5,239 nt of DNA from Bacteroidales bacterium UBA2716. GTDB lineage: Bacteria; Bacteroidota; Bacteroidia; Bacteroidales; UBA932. Made by a program: the position numbers and the translations under genes. Below, in pieces: positions 1 to 5,239 of this stretch (its first letter is position 1; each line of letters starts with the position of its first letter). The stretch lies in NCBI GenBank assembly GCA_002354005.1, contig DEKS01000123.1, forward strand, positions 1,421 to 6,659, given 5' to 3'. The notes beneath the pieces are model-generated. The model had not been told where the DNA came from. It ran no database searches and worked only from the letters and a program-made list of their open reading frames with translations.

Positions 1-1033
1 GGGCGGCGGCGTCCAGCACATCCAGGATGCGCTGCTTGTTGAGCACGGAGGTGAAGATGATGGGGATGTCGTTGAACGGGGCCAGACGGGCCTTGAGCCC
101 CTCTGTATAGTCCCGCATGGTGTTCACGTCCTTCTCAAAGAGATCCCATTTGTTCACCACAATCACGCAGCCCTTGCGGTTTTTCTGAATGACGTTGAAG
201 ATGTTCATGTCCTGCGCCTCCATGCCCAGGGTGGCATCGATCATCAGGATGCAAACATCTGAGTGTTCGATGGTTCGCATGGCGCGGAGCACGGAATAGA
301 ACTCCAGGTCCTCCGTCACCTTGCCGCGCTTGCGCATGCCGGCGGTGTCCACAATCATGAACTCGTGGCCGAACTTATTATAATAGGTAGAGATGGAGTC
401 GCGTGTGGTGCCGGCTACCGGCGTCACAATGTTGCGTTCCTCTCCCAGCAGGGCATTGGTCAGGGACGATTTTCCCACGTTGGGGCGGCCCACGATGGCG
501 ATGTGCGGCAGGTCCGCGTGGTCTTCCTCTGCGCCGTCATCTTCCGGAAGGGCCTTCACAATCTCGTCCAGAAGATCGCCGGTGCCGCTGCCGTTGGCGG
601 CAGAAATGGTCCACACTTCCCCGAGCCCCAGGCCGTAGAAGTCGAAGGCGTCGTACATCTTTTCACCGGTGTCCACCTTGTTCACGCAAAGCACGACCGG
701 CTTTTTGCTGCGGCGCAGCAGGTCCGCGATTTCCGCGTCATAGTCCGTGATGCCCGTGGCGGCTTCACACATGAACAGAACAACATCGGCCTCTTCTATG
801 GCGATGCCCACCTGCCGGCGGATGGCGTCTTCGAAGACGTCGTCCGAATTGGACGTGTACCCGCCCGTATCCACCACGGAGAATTCCCGGCCGCACCACT
901 CGCACTTGCCGTAATGACGGTCGCGCGTGACACCGGCGGTTTCGTCCACAATTGCCTGCCGCATGCCCACCAGGCGGTTGAACAGCGTGCTTTTTCCTAC
1001 GTTCGGTCTCCCGACTATCGCTACTAATGCCAT
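1..1033 (-). CDS. der: Ribosome-associated GTPase Der (EngA), C-terminus cut by the window edge
   Basis: Der is an essential GTPase with two tandem G domains that binds the 50S subunit during late ribosome assembly. The first 344 residues are visible. G domain 1 has the P-loop GRPNVGKS at 8-15, DTGG at 55-58 and NKVD at 118-121. After an acidic linker (about 164-174, EDDGAEEDHAD), G domain 2 has a second GRPNVGKSS at 182-190, GTTRD at 208-212, DTAG at 229-232 and NKWD at 294-297. Two P-loops in this order are diagnostic of Der. The roughly 90-residue C-terminal KH-like domain, known for the family, lies beyond the left edge. The ATG start at 1033 puts the first P-loop at the usual distance from the N-terminus. 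It lies 3 nt after the stop of the transferase gene and has an A-rich leader with no clear Shine-Dalgarno site. The G5 region reads TSVLNKQRI, where SA is more usual. Confidence 0.97.
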   Translation of the reverse strand, partial: MALVAIVGRPNVGKSTLFNRLVGMRQAIVDETAGVTRDRHYGKCEWCGREFSVVDTGGYTSNSDDVFEDAIRRQVGIAIEEADVVLFMCEAATGITDYDAEIADLLRRSKKPVVLCVNKVDTGEKMYDAFDFYGLGLGEVWTISAANGSGTGDLLDEIVKALPEDDGAEEDHADLPHIAIVGRPNVGKSSLTNALLGEERNIVTPVAGTTRDSISTYYNKFGHEFMIVDTAGMRKRGKVTEDLEFYSVLRAMRTIEHSDVCILMIDATLGMEAQDMNIFNVIQKNRKGCVIVVNKWDLFEKDVNTMRDYTEGLKARLAPFNDIPIIFTSVLNKQRILDVLDAAA

Positions 1034-1036
1034 ATC

Positions 1037-2566
1037 TTATTCATTTTTCGGTGCAAAGATACACATTTCTTCGTCAAAAAAGGGCGTGTCTATGCCGAAG
1101 AAACGCAAAACGGAGTGGAAAACATGGTGTTGTCCCACTTTTTCCGGGGATTTGAGCTCCATGTCCGGGGCCCACACCACAAAGGGAATCTCAATTTGCT
1201 CGCGCGGAGCCATGGCCATGGGAACCCCGTGCATGTACAAGTTGTTCTCTCCCAGGGACTCCCCGTGGTCGGAGACAAAAAGGACGCAGCCGCGGCGGCC
1301 GGGAAGGCTCCGGACCAGTTCGATGGTCTGGTGGATGAGCCAGTCCGTGTACACCACGCTGTTGTCGTAGGCGTTGAACAGTTCCTCCCGGCTCACCTTG
1401 CCCATCTCTACCGACGGGTTGATGGGCGTAAATACCTCAAATTCAGGCGGATAATTGCTAAAGTACGACGGTCCATGGTTGGTATAGGTGTGAATTACCA
1501 CAAATACCTTGTCCGCCGTGCTGGCGGCAATGTCCTCCCGCAGGCCTTCCCAAAGGATGCCGTCGTAGCGGTCATCGGCCTCGGGGAAACGGGCCTTCAG
1601 GTCTCCTTTGCGGTAGTATTTTTCCGTTTTCACCGGGGGCTCTCCCCAGTTGCTGGTGCGCCAGCTCACATCCACGCCCGCGCGAAGCAGGTAGTTGGGC
1701 AGAATCTCGTACAGCTCCCCTGTCTCCTGCGCTTCCAGGATGGCTTTGACGCCGGCACGGGTGTAGGTGGCGGAGGCATCGGCCACAAGGGCCGTCACGC
1801 TGTCCTGCGCGGTGTAAGGATTGGTCTCCTTGGGGTAACCGTACAGCGAAAAATGGTCCCGGCGGGCGCTTTCCCCGATGATGAGCACACAAACATCGCG
1901 CGTGTCGGAGACGCCCGTCACATCCGGCAGCAGGATCTCTTCCTGCTCCGCCCGGTGCCTGGCCTGCTCGTAGCGGATGCTGTTCACAATATAGGACCAG
2001 GGGGCAATGAGCGCACCCAGTTCCGTGGAATTGCGGTCTATCCAGGGCCAGTTTTTCATATTGCCGAAGATGACCGCCGCTATCAGCGCCAGAGCCACGC
2101 CGATACACGCCCCAAAGCCCTTCCAGGAGCCGTAATCCACTTTTCGGCCAAACACGTACACCATGGGCAGGATGCCCAGGAGCAGCACATACAGCACAAA
2201 GCCCCAGCCAAAGAAACCGGCCGCCTCCGAGTACTGCGTGTTAATGGCGTTGCCCATCATTTCGTCGGTGATGAGGACATTGTAGGTATTCACGAAAAAC
2301 AGCATCACGGCATCCCCGAAGAGGGTAAACGCCACCACGCACTTGCCCACGAAGCGGCCCAGGAACACCAGCAGGTAATAGACAAAAAAGTCGATGGCCA
2401 CCAGCAAAAACGCGGCCGACAGGGTGAGCAGCACGCCATTGAAGCCGCCCTCCAGGTGTCCGGTAAGGTAGCGGAAGAACGGCAGGTGGAACGCACACGC
2501 CGTATAGAGGCTCAGCACCAGGCTATAGGCCGTCAGGGAGGCCTTTTTATGCAAGTTTATCGCCAT
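1037..2566 (-). CDS. EptA-type lipid A phosphoethanolamine transferase (inner-membrane, periplasmic sulfatase-fold domain)
   Basis: Predicted to transfer phosphoethanolamine from phosphatidylethanolamine to lipid A or another envelope glycan, releasing diacylglycerol. The 509-residue product has five likely membrane spans (about 9-29, 44-68, 76-98, 117-138, 149-168), then a periplasmic alkaline-phosphatase-fold domain from about 220. Zinc and catalytic motifs can be matched to EptA/MCR from memory: IIGESARRDHFSLYGYP (zinc-ligand Glu at 232), a TYT motif at 267-269 aligning with the nucleophile Thr, NHGPSY (His364), SDHGESLGE (Asp433, His434) and YMHG (His446). Length is typical; EptA family members run about 510-560 residues. 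An in-frame TTG at 2599 would add 11 residues. I prefer the ATG at 2566 because the first span then follows a short basic tail, as in the family. This ATG overlaps the end of the PHP gene by 10 nt. Oddities: the paired periplasmic cysteines of proteobacterial EptA/MCR are absent, and an NWGEPP loop (306-311) occupies the position of the MCR DNN segment. The exact acceptor is unknown. Confidence 0.93.
   Translation of the reverse strand: MAINLHKKASLTAYSLVLSLYTACAFHLPFFRYLTGHLEGGFNGVLLTLSAAFLLVAIDFFVYYLLVFLGRFVGKCVVAFTLFGDAVMLFFVNTYNVLITDEMMGNAINTQYSEAAGFFGWGFVLYVLLLGILPMVYVFGRKVDYGSWKGFGACIGVALALIAAVIFGNMKNWPWIDRNSTELGALIAPWSYIVNSIRYEQARHRAEQEEILLPDVTGVSDTRDVCVLIIGESARRDHFSLYGYPKETNPYTAQDSVTALVADASATYTRAGVKAILEAQETGELYEILPNYLLRAGVDVSWRTSNWGEPPVKTEKYYRKGDLKARFPEADDRYDGILWEGLREDIAASTADKVFVVIHTYTNHGPSYFSNYPPEFEVFTPINPSVEMGKVSREELFNAYDNSVVYTDWLIHQTIELVRSLPGRRGCVLFVSDHGESLGENNLYMHGVPMAMAPREQIEIPFVVWAPDMELKSPEKVGQHHVFHSVLRFFGIDTPFFDEEMCIFAPKNE
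1054..1061 (-). promoter_or_regulatory. Possible Bacteroidota-type -7 box before der (weak)
   Basis: On the minus strand this reads TATCTTTG, an exact fit to the Bacteroides -7 consensus TAnnTTTG. It lies 21 nt before the der ATG, inside the last codons of the transferase gene. The nearest TTTG that could serve as a -33 element (minus strand 1078-1075) is only 13 nt upstream of the box; about 19-21 nt would be expected. An 8-mer with four to six fixed bases can occur by chance. It is listed only because an internal promoter would let der be expressed independently of the lipid genes. Confidence 0.15.
2557..2566 (-). other. 10-nt stop/start overlap coupling the PHP gene to the transferase gene
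   Basis: The minus-strand sequence ATGGCGATAA holds both the transferase start (ATG) and, in another frame, the last PHP codons and stop (TGG CGA TAA). The leader is A/T-rich (GGTAAAATT) without a Shine-Dalgarno site. Such an overlap fits translational coupling and is one reason to prefer this ATG over the TTG 33 nt upstream. Confidence 0.75.
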
Positions 2567-3753
2567 AATTTTACCAAAAGCCGGAGTACGCAAGCGCAAA
2601 GGAGGCCCAACAAGAGGTTAAACAAGAGCGTGAGCGCCGTATTCACCGGCTGCGGCGCGTTGTTGAAAGGATTCGCTTGCACCCGGGCGTCATAGCGGGC
2701 AAAAGGATTCGTATAAATTACCGCCCCGTCCGGGAAAAAGGCTGTGAGGCGGGCATAGGGTTCGGTTTCCGGCAGGGCATAACGGATGGCGCAGGTATCC
2801 AGGGCCATCGCCAGCGTCCGGTGCTCCGCGCCGTTGACCCGGATGCTGTCGGCCCGCCGGGAAAGCGTCAGGTAAAGGGTATTTTCCTCCAGGCCGATGG
2901 CCTCCACCGACGGCAATTCGCGATTCTTCTGCCGCTTTACCTCCCAGTCCCCGTTGCCGTAGTCCGGCACGCGCATGGCATAATAGCAGCCGCCAAGGAG
3001 CGTCTCCTTGAGGTCTTCGTATCGACCCGAAGGGGTGTTCAGGAAGTTGCAGCGGATGGCGGTGAGCCAATGGCGCTCCGGATGATGGAGGTCGTCACTA
3101 GCCAGGCCAAAACTGTAATGGCCGGCCGTGAGCGCCCAGTCCCAGTATTCGTTTTCCGTGCTCACGTGCGTATCCAGCTCCATAATCTGGTAACCGGAAA
3201 GTTTTTCTATCTGCTCCCGCGGGAAGCCGACGGTGCGGTACGGATGGTTAATCTGAATGAAGTCCGCATCCTTCCCCAGGCGGTCCAGTTCATACTGCTT
3301 TTGGGACGTGAGAAACGGAAGGAGCGGGTCCCAGTGCCGTACAGACGGGCTGCCGAACACCAGTTTGTGGAACTTGAAGGGGCTGTAGCCTTGCTCATAC
3401 ACATTCACCTGCAGGGAGGGGTCGTAGGGATGTTTTGTGAGCTCGTTGTGATTGGAAAAGGTGACAATATCGTAGCCCAGGCTGCGGTACACCGAGTCCG
3501 TATAGGCGGCGTCATAGGGGCACTCGTTCACCGGCCAGGGGCCGCTCACGCGGGTATGCGTATGGAAATTGGCCCGCTTCCAGCCCAGCGTGCTGTCCAG
3601 GGAAGCATAGGGGTTGAAGATATCCGGACCGCTGAACGGCCGGGGCGTGCGGAAATTGTAAATAGGTGAAAAGTCCGTCACCAGCACCAGCAGTATAAAC
3701 AGCAGGAGTACGGTTCCCAAGATTTTCCCTATTATAGACAATAACTTTCTCAT
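2557..3753 (-). CDS. Membrane-anchored PHP-domain metallohydrolase (putative periplasmic phosphoesterase)
   Basis: A 398-residue protein. It has an N-terminal membrane anchor (about 5-26, after MRK), a PHP-type metal-dependent hydrolase domain (about 58-260), a predicted beta-rich region (about 283-350) and a second hydrophobic span near the C-terminus (about 372-393) ending in RLLVKLWR. PHP ligand motifs appear in order: HTH at 64-66, NHN at 101-103 (the usual TDH, with Asp replaced by Asn but the His kept), NHP at 169-171, ELDTH at 192-196 region, and SDDLHH at 219-224. Layout resembles CehA/McbA-type PHP proteins. Basic residues at both termini suggest both tails are cytoplasmic, so the catalytic domain would face the periplasm. 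PHP domains usually hydrolyse phosphate esters; the substrate here is unknown. The ATG at 3753 is chosen because the frame upstream (open to 4107) is a Pro/Arg-rich shadow of the kinase gene, and it lies 2 nt after the kinase stop. Position between a lipid kinase and a phosphoethanolamine transferase suggests a lipid or lipid-headgroup role. Confidence 0.85.
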   Translation of the reverse strand: MRKLLSIIGKILGTVLLLFILLVLVTDFSPIYNFRTPRPFSGPDIFNPYASLDSTLGWKRANFHTHTRVSGPWPVNECPYDAAYTDSVYRSLGYDIVTFSNHNELTKHPYDPSLQVNVYEQGYSPFKFHKLVFGSPSVRHWDPLLPFLTSQKQYELDRLGKDADFIQINHPYRTVGFPREQIEKLSGYQIMELDTHVSTENEYWDWALTAGHYSFGLASDDLHHPERHWLTAIRCNFLNTPSGRYEDLKETLLGGCYYAMRVPDYGNGDWEVKRQKNRELPSVEAIGLEENTLYLTLSRRADSIRVNGAEHRTLAMALDTCAIRYALPETEPYARLTAFFPDGAVIYTNPFARYDARVQANPFNNAPQPVNTALTLLFNLLLGLLCACVLRLLVKLWR

Positions 3754-3755
3754 AC

Positions 3756-4643
3756 TCAAATACTTGCTAAATGACCGGCCGGAACCAGGACCTTTAGGGC
3801 GGCGGGGGCGACGGAGAGCGCAAAGTCTGTGCCGTCCTCGAAGGGGTCTCCGTCGCAGTGGACCGCGCCAGGATGCTGCCGGGTAATGTGGAAACCGGCG
3901 CCGCTGAAATGCAGGACATGCCGGCTGGTGAGGGCCAGGCCGGTCATCAGGCGGGCCGCCAGGTCCGGGATTTCCACGGTAGAGAAGGGACGCACCACAA
4001 TTACGTCCAGCAGGCCGTCCTGCAGGGAGGCCATGGGGGCAATCCGCGCCTGGTTCCCCCACTGGTTGGCGTTGGCCACAGTCACAAAAACAGCCTTTCC
4101 GCTCCAACTTTCTCCGCTATCACTTTTTATGGTATACAGGTCTCCGGGGTGGTGTTTCCACTCTTCCCAGGCCAGCGCAATGTACCGGGCCAGGCCACGC
4201 TGCGTGGAGCGGGCGAAGTCCAGGCTCACGTCCGCATCCAGGCCCATGCCGGCGGTGCAGAAGAACGGACGGCCGTTCAGGAAAGCCACGTCGATCCGCG
4301 CCTCTGTGGCCTCATTCAGCGTTTTTACCGCTTTGGCCGGCATACGACTGATGCCCAGGTGCAGGGCCAGGCCGTCGCCGCTGCCGCAGGGGATAATACC
4401 CAGCGTCTTGTCCGTGCCCACCAGGCCGCGGGCCACCTCGCTCACCGTACCGTCGCCGCCCACCGCCACAACGACATCGGCCTTGCAGGTATGCGCAAAG
4501 CTTTCCGCCTCCCCCGCCTTTTCCGTAAAATGGAAGGCGGGCCTGTAAAGCGAAGCGTCAAGATGTTTCCTGACGCTTGCCACAATTCCGGATTTGTCCT
4601 TCCCCCCGGAAATGGGGTTCACAATGAAGCAAATCTCTTTCAT
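3756..4643 (-). CDS. Diacylglycerol/sphingoid-type lipid kinase (DAGK catalytic domain, DgkB/YegS/LCB5 family)
   Basis: A 295-residue cytosolic or peripheral membrane kinase predicted to phosphorylate a lipid alcohol such as diacylglycerol with a nucleoside triphosphate. Family motifs: NPISGG at 9-14 (phosphate-binding start of the N-terminal domain), VGGDGT at 61-66 (the signature), PCGSGDGLA at 85-93, AGMGLDA at 131-137, DGLLDV at 209-214 and CDGDP at 263-267 in the C-terminal beta domain. Length fits the family (about 290-320) and no truncation is seen. The ATG at 4643 starts directly at the first beta strand (MKEICFIVNP). The open frame extends upstream to 4754, but that part overlaps the small membrane gene and looks non-coding. 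The start overlaps the previous stop as ATGA. The GSGDG loop differs from the GTGND of classical DgkB and is nearer to the GSGN seen in sphingosine kinases. Diacylglycerol, monoacylglycerol, sphingoid base and ceramide are all possible substrates. The downstream phosphoethanolamine transferase, which generates diacylglycerol, favours diacylglycerol. Confidence 0.92.
   Translation of the reverse strand: MKEICFIVNPISGGKDKSGIVASVRKHLDASLYRPAFHFTEKAGEAESFAHTCKADVVVAVGGDGTVSEVARGLVGTDKTLGIIPCGSGDGLALHLGISRMPAKAVKTLNEATEARIDVAFLNGRPFFCTAGMGLDADVSLDFARSTQRGLARYIALAWEEWKHHPGDLYTIKSDSGESWSGKAVFVTVANANQWGNQARIAPMASLQDGLLDVIVVRPFSTVEIPDLAARLMTGLALTSRHVLHFSGAGFHITRQHPGAVHCDGDPFEDGTDFALSVAPAALKVLVPAGHLASI
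4640..4643 (-). other. ATGA overlap coupling the small membrane gene to the lipid kinase
   Basis: On the minus strand ATGA contains the kinase start (ATG) and the stop of the 83-residue gene (TGA). AAGGA abuts the ATG with no spacer, too close for an effective Shine-Dalgarno site. Kinase translation therefore probably depends on ribosomes finishing the upstream gene. The classical overlap also supports the reality of both genes. Confidence 0.85.
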
Positions 4644-4891
4644 TCCTTGTTGTACAGGCCGCAGGAGGCGCAGGCGTCCGAATAATTGCCGTCGCAGGCC
4701 GTCTTGCCCTTCTTCTGCGCATGCAGCAGCTCCAGTTCCTCCTGCTTGGCGCACTTGATGCCCCGCTTGCGCATTTCCGGGTTGGTGGATATTTCCCCGT
4801 CCGGAAAGGGCCGGTGGAAGAAGAAAATATTCACTCCCAGGAGCAGCACGGCTACTCCCACGAAGATGATGGCAGCGAGCAGGGTTTTCAT
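4640..4891 (-). CDS. Small single-span membrane protein with four cysteines, function unknown
   Basis: An 83-residue protein with one hydrophobic span (about 3-25), a Pro/Gly linker (28-38), a basic stretch (MRKRGIKC, 40-47) and a cysteine-rich tail. The cysteines are at 47, 66, 74 and 77; the last two form CASC in DGNYSDACASCGLYNKE. Basic residues after the span suggest the tail is cytoplasmic, where four thiols could bind a metal or Fe-S cluster. The ATG lies 3 nt after the prs stop, and the gene overlaps the kinase start by 4 nt, so it is very likely translated. I recall similar short proteins in Bacteroidota annotated as membrane or secreted proteins. The architecture (one span, four Cys) also recalls NqrM, the Na+-NQR maturation factor, but I cannot show homology and no nqr gene is visible. 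Function is not assigned. Confidence 0.72.
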   Translation of the reverse strand: MKTLLAAIIFVGVAVLLLGVNIFFFHRPFPDGEISTNPEMRKRGIKCAKQEELELLHAQKKGKTACDGNYSDACASCGLYNKE

Positions 4892-4894
4892 GCC

Positions 4895-5239
4895 TTACAG
4901 CGGGAATTCGGAGGATATGGGCTGGTAGTTATACACGCGGAGGATCATGCGGGCGAAGGTATCGGCCAGGGAAACCACGCGGAACTTGCTCTGGAACTCC
5001 TTCTTGGCCGGGTCCAGCGGAATGGTATCCGTTACATACACCTCCGACAGGGCGCTGGCGTCGATACGCTCGTACGCAGGGCCGGAGAGCACCGGGTGCG
5101 TTGCGAAGGCACGCACACTGCGGGCGCCGCGCTTCATGAGCTCGTTAGCGGCTTCCGTGAGGGTGCCGGCGGTGTCGATGATATCGTCAATAATCACAAT
5201 GTCGCGGCCTTCTACCTCGCCGATGGGGGTGATGCGCTC
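4895..5239 (-). CDS. prs: Ribose-phosphate pyrophosphokinase (PRPP synthetase), C-terminal 114 residues
   Basis: Prs makes 5-phosphoribosyl-1-pyrophosphate from ribose 5-phosphate and ATP, feeding purine, pyrimidine, histidine, tryptophan and NAD synthesis in the cytosol. Only the C-terminal type I phosphoribosyltransferase-fold half is in the window; about 200 N-terminal residues lie past the right edge. The ribose-phosphate binding loop IIDDIIDTAGTL is at visible residues 16-27, preceded by the flexible-loop end GEVEGRD. The family block FATHPVLSGPAYERI follows, and the protein ends with YNYQPISSEFPL. The reading frame is open to the window edge with no frameshift. It is the most upstream visible gene of the run, so the promoter of the whole cluster is probably outside the window. 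Confidence 0.97.
   Translation of the reverse strand, partial: ERITPIGEVEGRDIVIIDDIIDTAGTLTEAANELMKRGARSVRAFATHPVLSGPAYERIDASALSEVYVTDTIPLDPAKKEFQSKFRVVSLADTFARMILRVYNYQPISSEFPL

Noticed and set aside
263..1027. A 254-codon plus-strand open frame opposite der.
   Set aside because: It is the complement of unmistakable Der GTPase motifs and shows only low-complexity His/Gly/Val-rich protein.
2567..2599. An alternative TTG start for the transferase, adding 11 residues.
   Set aside because: TTG starts are less likely than ATG. The extra residues are not typical of the family, and the ATG at 2566 gives the expected short cytoplasmic tail.
1115..2695. A 526-codon open frame on the plus strand, antisense to the transferase gene and the end of the PHP gene.
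   Set aside because: Its translation is rich in His, Gln, Arg and Gly with no recognisable domain or membrane segment. The minus strand here encodes clear EptA motifs. Long antisense frames are expected in GC-rich genes.
2677..3669. A 330-codon plus-strand open frame opposite the PHP gene.
   Set aside because: The opposite strand carries ordered PHP metal-binding motifs; this frame has no recognisable features.
3754..4107. A 118-residue N-terminal extension of the PHP protein frame.
   Set aside because: The extension is Pro/Arg/Gly-rich, lies wholly inside the kinase gene in another frame, and would bury the obvious N-terminal membrane anchor. The ATG at 3753 is better.
3829..4685. Overlapping plus-strand open frames of 239 and 275 codons opposite the lipid kinase gene.
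   Set aside because: They mirror the kinase gene, whose GGDGT and other motifs are clear. Neither translation looks like a protein family.
4644..4754. A 37-residue N-terminal extension of the kinase frame.
   Set aside because: It overlaps the small membrane gene, has no family resemblance and precedes the canonical start of the DAGK fold at MKEICFIVNP.

Overview
The window is a single, very tightly packed run of six genes, all on the minus strand, from a GC-rich bacterium. It most resembles Bacteroidota, possibly a GC-rich Bacteroidales lineage. That is an inference from three things: start codons preceded by A/T-rich sequence rather than clear Shine-Dalgarno sites, a phosphoethanolamine transferase carrying the NWGEPP loop I associate with Bacteroidota homologues, and a small four-cysteine membrane protein of a type I recall from that phylum. 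No sequence search was possible.

Reading in the direction of transcription (right to left), the order is: (1) the 3' end of prs, ribose-phosphate pyrophosphokinase, cut by the right edge (4895-5239); (2) an 83-residue single-span membrane protein with four cysteines (4640-4891); (3) a DAGK-catalytic-domain lipid kinase (3756-4643); (4) a membrane-anchored PHP-domain phosphoesterase-like protein (2557-3753); (5) an EptA-type phosphoethanolamine transferase (1037-2566); (6) the 5' three-quarters of der (engA), the double-GTPase ribosome assembly factor, cut by the left edge (1-1033). Neighbouring genes are separated by 2-3 nt or overlap by 4 or 10 nt. The window therefore looks like part of one transcript whose main promoter lies beyond the right edge. 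There is no gene-free stretch longer than 3 nt, and I see no tRNA, rRNA, mobile element, CRISPR or convincing terminator.

The two ends are housekeeping genes; the interest is in the middle. EptA-type enzymes take phosphoethanolamine from phosphatidylethanolamine and leave diacylglycerol behind. A diacylglycerol-type kinase encoded two genes upstream could return that product to phosphatidic acid. This parallels the dgkA genes found beside eptA/mcr-3 in Proteobacteria, but uses an unrelated kinase fold. Between them sits a PHP metallohydrolase predicted to be held in the periplasm by two membrane segments, so genes 3-5 may form an envelope lipid-modification and recycling module. The long open frames on the plus strand (up to 526 codons) are antisense shadows caused by GC-rich codon usage.
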